Below, piece after piece: positions 5,854 through 7,465 of a stretch of 7,465 nt of DNA (its first letter is position 1; every line of letters begins with the position of its first letter). The notes beneath the pieces are model-generated. The model was not told the DNA's origin, ran no database searches, and saw only the letters and a list, made by a program, of their open reading frames with translations. The DNA lies in the NCBI GenBank assembly GCA_002502175.1, contig DAPQ01000014.1, positions 1 through 7,465 of the forward strand, read 5' to 3'. The position numbers were made by a program, and so were the translations under genes. The stretch comes from Euryarchaeota archaeon UBA19 (GTDB lineage Archaea; Thermoplasmatota; Poseidoniia; Poseidoniales; Thalassarchaeaceae).

Positions 5854-6741
5854 TTATGAGGTCGCAACTGTGACTACAGCAATCTTGTACGTCTTCTCCC
5901 AGACATTCTCATCCCAAGGGTCGCCAACTTCACTCAAACGAACTTTGATTTCATACTGACCAGGAGTGAGAGATCCCAAATCCCATGCTAGGCCAATATC
6001 CTCTGAGTGCTGGATAACCACAGGATTCCCAAATTTATCGACACTTATCCATGAATTATTTACTGAGTCGAAAGTGGCCCTTGCTTCTGTTAAATCTGAT
6101 GCAGTACCATTTGAAAGTTCGTTAACCAACGCTCCATATTTCCAGAAACTGACTTGTACGGTTGCGTTTTCTGCATCCACGTTGTCTCTTACAGCCATTC
6201 CTAGTACAATATCAACAGATCCTTGGTTGAGTGCAATTGTATAGGTCCCATCCACCCAACCCACGTACTGTATGGCTTCATTTTCTTCGATATCAATTCC
6301 ATTTGCAAGCGTTGGTGGGGCAATATCAGCAAGGGGCGGATTAACCAAGAGGAATGAGATTGCTAACCAAGAGAAAATGTAGAGGAAACTCGCTCTAAAC
6401 CAATTCCCATTATCGTATCGATCTGACCAATGATTTGGAATCAAAAGCTTGTGCATGGTTGGTAGGACCACAACTAGGGATACCGGAAGTACCCAAAGAA
6501 TTGCTTCAGGTTTGGTAAGTGTGGGCATAATTACGTATCTCATAAAGACCCCCATTGCCAACCCGAATACGATTACTAGCCACATGGAAAAAGCATCCGC
6601 CTTTTCCTTCTCAAATGCCTCTCCGGGTTCGAAAGGCTCAATTTTTCGACTCTTTACTTCCTCTTTTTTCGATTCCTTACCCTTAGGGCGTTTCTTACCC
6701 GAATATGCGCTTGCACGCAGGGCGGAATCGACGTCGACCAC
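5854..6741 (-). CDS. Unrecognised three-pass membrane protein with external beta-rich domain
   Basis: 295 residues that I cannot assign to a family. The N-terminus (about 1-50) is charged, with a Lys-rich stretch at 16-33, so it should be cytoplasmic. Three hydrophobic helices follow at about 53-75, 80-101 and 116-134. The remaining 160 residues are polar, with alternating strand-like segments and a G-Q-Y-E-I-K-V-R-L pattern near the end like Ig/FN3-type beta sandwiches, and should lie outside the cell by the positive-inside rule. Several N-x-S/T sites (for example N-A-T, N-G-T, N-N-S) could be glycosylated there. The only plausible start is the GTG at 6741: a stop codon lies seven codons upstream and the first ATG is at residue 53, inside TM1. 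GAGG about 12 nt upstream is a weak ribosome site. It converges with rfcS and is divergent from the MFS gene. A role at the cell surface is inference. Confidence 0.75.
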   Translation of the reverse strand: MVDVDSALRASAYSGKKRPKGKESKKEEVKSRKIEPFEPGEAFEKEKADAFSMWLVIVFGLAMGVFMRYVIMPTLTKPEAILWVLPVSLVVVLPTMHKLLIPNHWSDRYDNGNWFRASFLYIFSWLAISFLLVNPPLADIAPPTLANGIDIEENEAIQYVGWVDGTYTIALNQGSVDIVLGMAVRDNVDAENATVQVSFWKYGALVNELSNGTASDLTEARATFDSVNNSWISVDKFGNPVVIQHSEDIGLAWDLGSLTPGQYEIKVRLSEVGDPWDENVWEKTYKIAVVTVATS

Positions 6742-6845
6742 GAATGTCCGAAGCCTCGCTATTCATCAAGGGTATGGGCGGCACAGGTTGATTCTCAAAA
6801 TCCGAAATAAGCAATAACGATATGCAAAGCACCACATGACGCTGC
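6742..6845. promoter_or_regulatory. Divergent intergenic region of the membrane protein and MFS genes
   Basis: The 104-nt gap should hold promoters for both directions. On the plus strand an AT-rich run ends in CGATATGC at 6818-6825, centred about 25 nt before the MFS ATG at 6846, which again suggests a leaderless start; no Shine-Dalgarno site precedes that ATG. On the minus strand nothing convincing is seen 26 nt before the GTG at 6741. Confidence 0.4.
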
Positions 6846-7465
6846 ATGGAAAACCGGCCGCGGCTGATTACACCAGTATTGGTTGTGGGCTGCATAATCG
6901 TGCTGGTCGGCTTTGCAATTCGGGCCTCCTTCGGAGTTTTCCAAATCCCAATCCAAGAAGAGTTCGACTGGCCGAGAGCGGAGTTTAGTCTAGCGATTGC
7001 AATACAAAACTTGGCTTGGGGATTCGGCGCCCCATTCTTTGGTGCATTCGCCGAAAAAATAGGCGACAGGAAAGCAATCATCCTCGGAGCCGTTCTCTAT
7101 GCTATAGGCCTAGTCTTGACTACAGGAGCGACTTCGCCATTAGCCATTCAATTCTACGAAATCCTAGTTGGATTCGGTATCGCAGGCACAGGGTTCGGCG
7201 TGATTCTAGCCGTTGTTGGTAGAGCCAGCGCTCCCGAGCATCGCTCGATGAGTTTGGCCATCGCCACCGCGGCTGGCTCAGCCGGTCAGATAGTAGGCCC
7301 GATGGTTGCTGTAGTTCTGCTAGAAAGCATGGCTTGGCAATCGGTATTCATGATATTCGCCGCATCTATTCTAGCAGTATTGCTTCTTCTTCCATTCATG
7401 CGCGCACCAGAGCGCGCGGCTAAGGAAGAAATCGAGGAAACCCTTGGAGAAATACTCAGAATCGC
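6846..7465 (+). CDS. Major facilitator superfamily transporter, N-terminal half (right edge cut)
   Basis: The frame is open from the ATG at 6846 to the end of the window, giving 206 residues. An in-frame TGA at 6837-6839 makes this the first possible ATG. The fragment covers about six helices and the beginning of the central cytoplasmic loop. TM1 carries GFAIRASFGVFQ (22-33). The loop between TM2 and TM3 carries MFS motif A as G-A-F-A-E-K-I-G-D-R-K (66-76). Segments G-F-G-I-A-G-T-G-F-G-V-I (TM4) and A-A-G-S-A-G-Q-I-V-G-P (TM5, like the antiporter-type motif C) follow. The layout resembles the monocarboxylate/oxalate-formate side of the superfamily, so an organic acid substrate is possible but not shown. 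GC content is visibly higher than in the SMR gene, and the wording closely resembles alphaproteobacterial MFS proteins as I remember them, suggesting transfer. The C-terminal half lies beyond the window. Confidence 0.88.
   Translation, partial: MENRPRLITPVLVVGCIIVLVGFAIRASFGVFQIPIQEEFDWPRAEFSLAIAIQNLAWGFGAPFFGAFAEKIGDRKAIILGAVLYAIGLVLTTGATSPLAIQFYEILVGFGIAGTGFGVILAVVGRASAPEHRSMSLAIATAAGSAGQIVGPMVAVVLLESMAWQSVFMIFAASILAVLLLLPFMRAPERAAKEEIEETLGEILRI

Noticed and set aside
5512..5867. Short frames on both strands inside the 3' part of rfcS
   Set aside because: They are shadows of the rfcS coding frame, which is intact to its stop at 5841.
6744..6791. 15-codon ATG frame on the plus strand in the divergent region before the MFS gene
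   Set aside because: Too short, no ribosome site, and it overlaps the probable leader of the opposite gene; nothing supports translation.
5966..6817. Two plus-strand open frames (92 and 122 codons) opposite the orphan membrane protein
   Set aside because: They read as low-complexity Ser/Thr-rich antisense translations, whereas the minus strand gives a coherent basic tail, three helices and a beta-rich domain.
6695..7081. Minus-strand open frame of 128 codons over the start of the MFS gene
   Set aside because: It is antisense to a frame with clear MFS motifs and has no recognisable domain of its own.
1..7465. tRNA, rRNA, CRISPR, insertion sequences, inteins, defence systems
   Set aside because: No cloverleaf-like segments, regularly spaced repeats, transposase motifs or terminal inverted repeats were seen, and the rfcS ATPase domain is uninterrupted.

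Overview
The window looks like a piece of a marine planktonic archaeal genome. The most likely source is Candidatus Poseidoniales (Marine Group II) or a close relative. The strongest evidence is an intact clamp-loader small subunit (rfcS), a gene confined to archaea and eukaryotes. It is supported by AT-rich, TATA-like elements about 26 nt before several start codons and by a lineage-style membrane protein with no recognised family. Base composition is moderate by hand count, roughly 40% GC in the SMR gene and 50% or more in the MFS gene. The clade assignment is inference; no phylogeny was run.

Layout. Positions 1-2114 are all on the minus strand. In transcription order they hold a SlyD-like FKBP prolyl isomerase with a cysteine-rich tail, a secreted lipoprotein of the Ca2+-dependent phosphoinositide phospholipase C type, an EmrE-like SMR exporter, and the N-terminus of an NTF2/SnoaL-like protein that runs off the left edge. 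A divergent promoter region (2115-2233) separates these from a plus-strand block: an APC-family amino acid permease carrying a cytoplasmic EF-hand pair, then panB, then rfcS. A minus-strand three-pass membrane protein with an external beta-rich domain converges on rfcS with a 12-nt gap. It is divergent from an MFS transporter cut by the right edge, which begins at 6846 and shows TM1-6.

How the genes fit together. There is no single pathway. The mix is housekeeping (rfcS, panB, FKBP) plus cell-surface and transport functions (permease, SMR, MFS, phospholipase-like lipoprotein, orphan membrane protein), typical of a streamlined heterotroph living on amino acids and lipids. Several genes resemble bacterial rather than archaeal families as I remember them: panB is Bacteroidota-like, the MFS gene alphaproteobacterium-like, and the SMR gene very close to EmrE. 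This suggests repeated acquisition from co-occurring marine bacteria.

The most unusual item is the permease with a C-terminal EF-hand pair (protein residues 498-546). It implies Ca2+ sensing or Ca2+-dependent structure on the cytoplasmic face of an amino acid transporter. I see no tRNA, rRNA, CRISPR array, insertion sequence or phage gene, and no gene-free stretch longer than about 120 bases.
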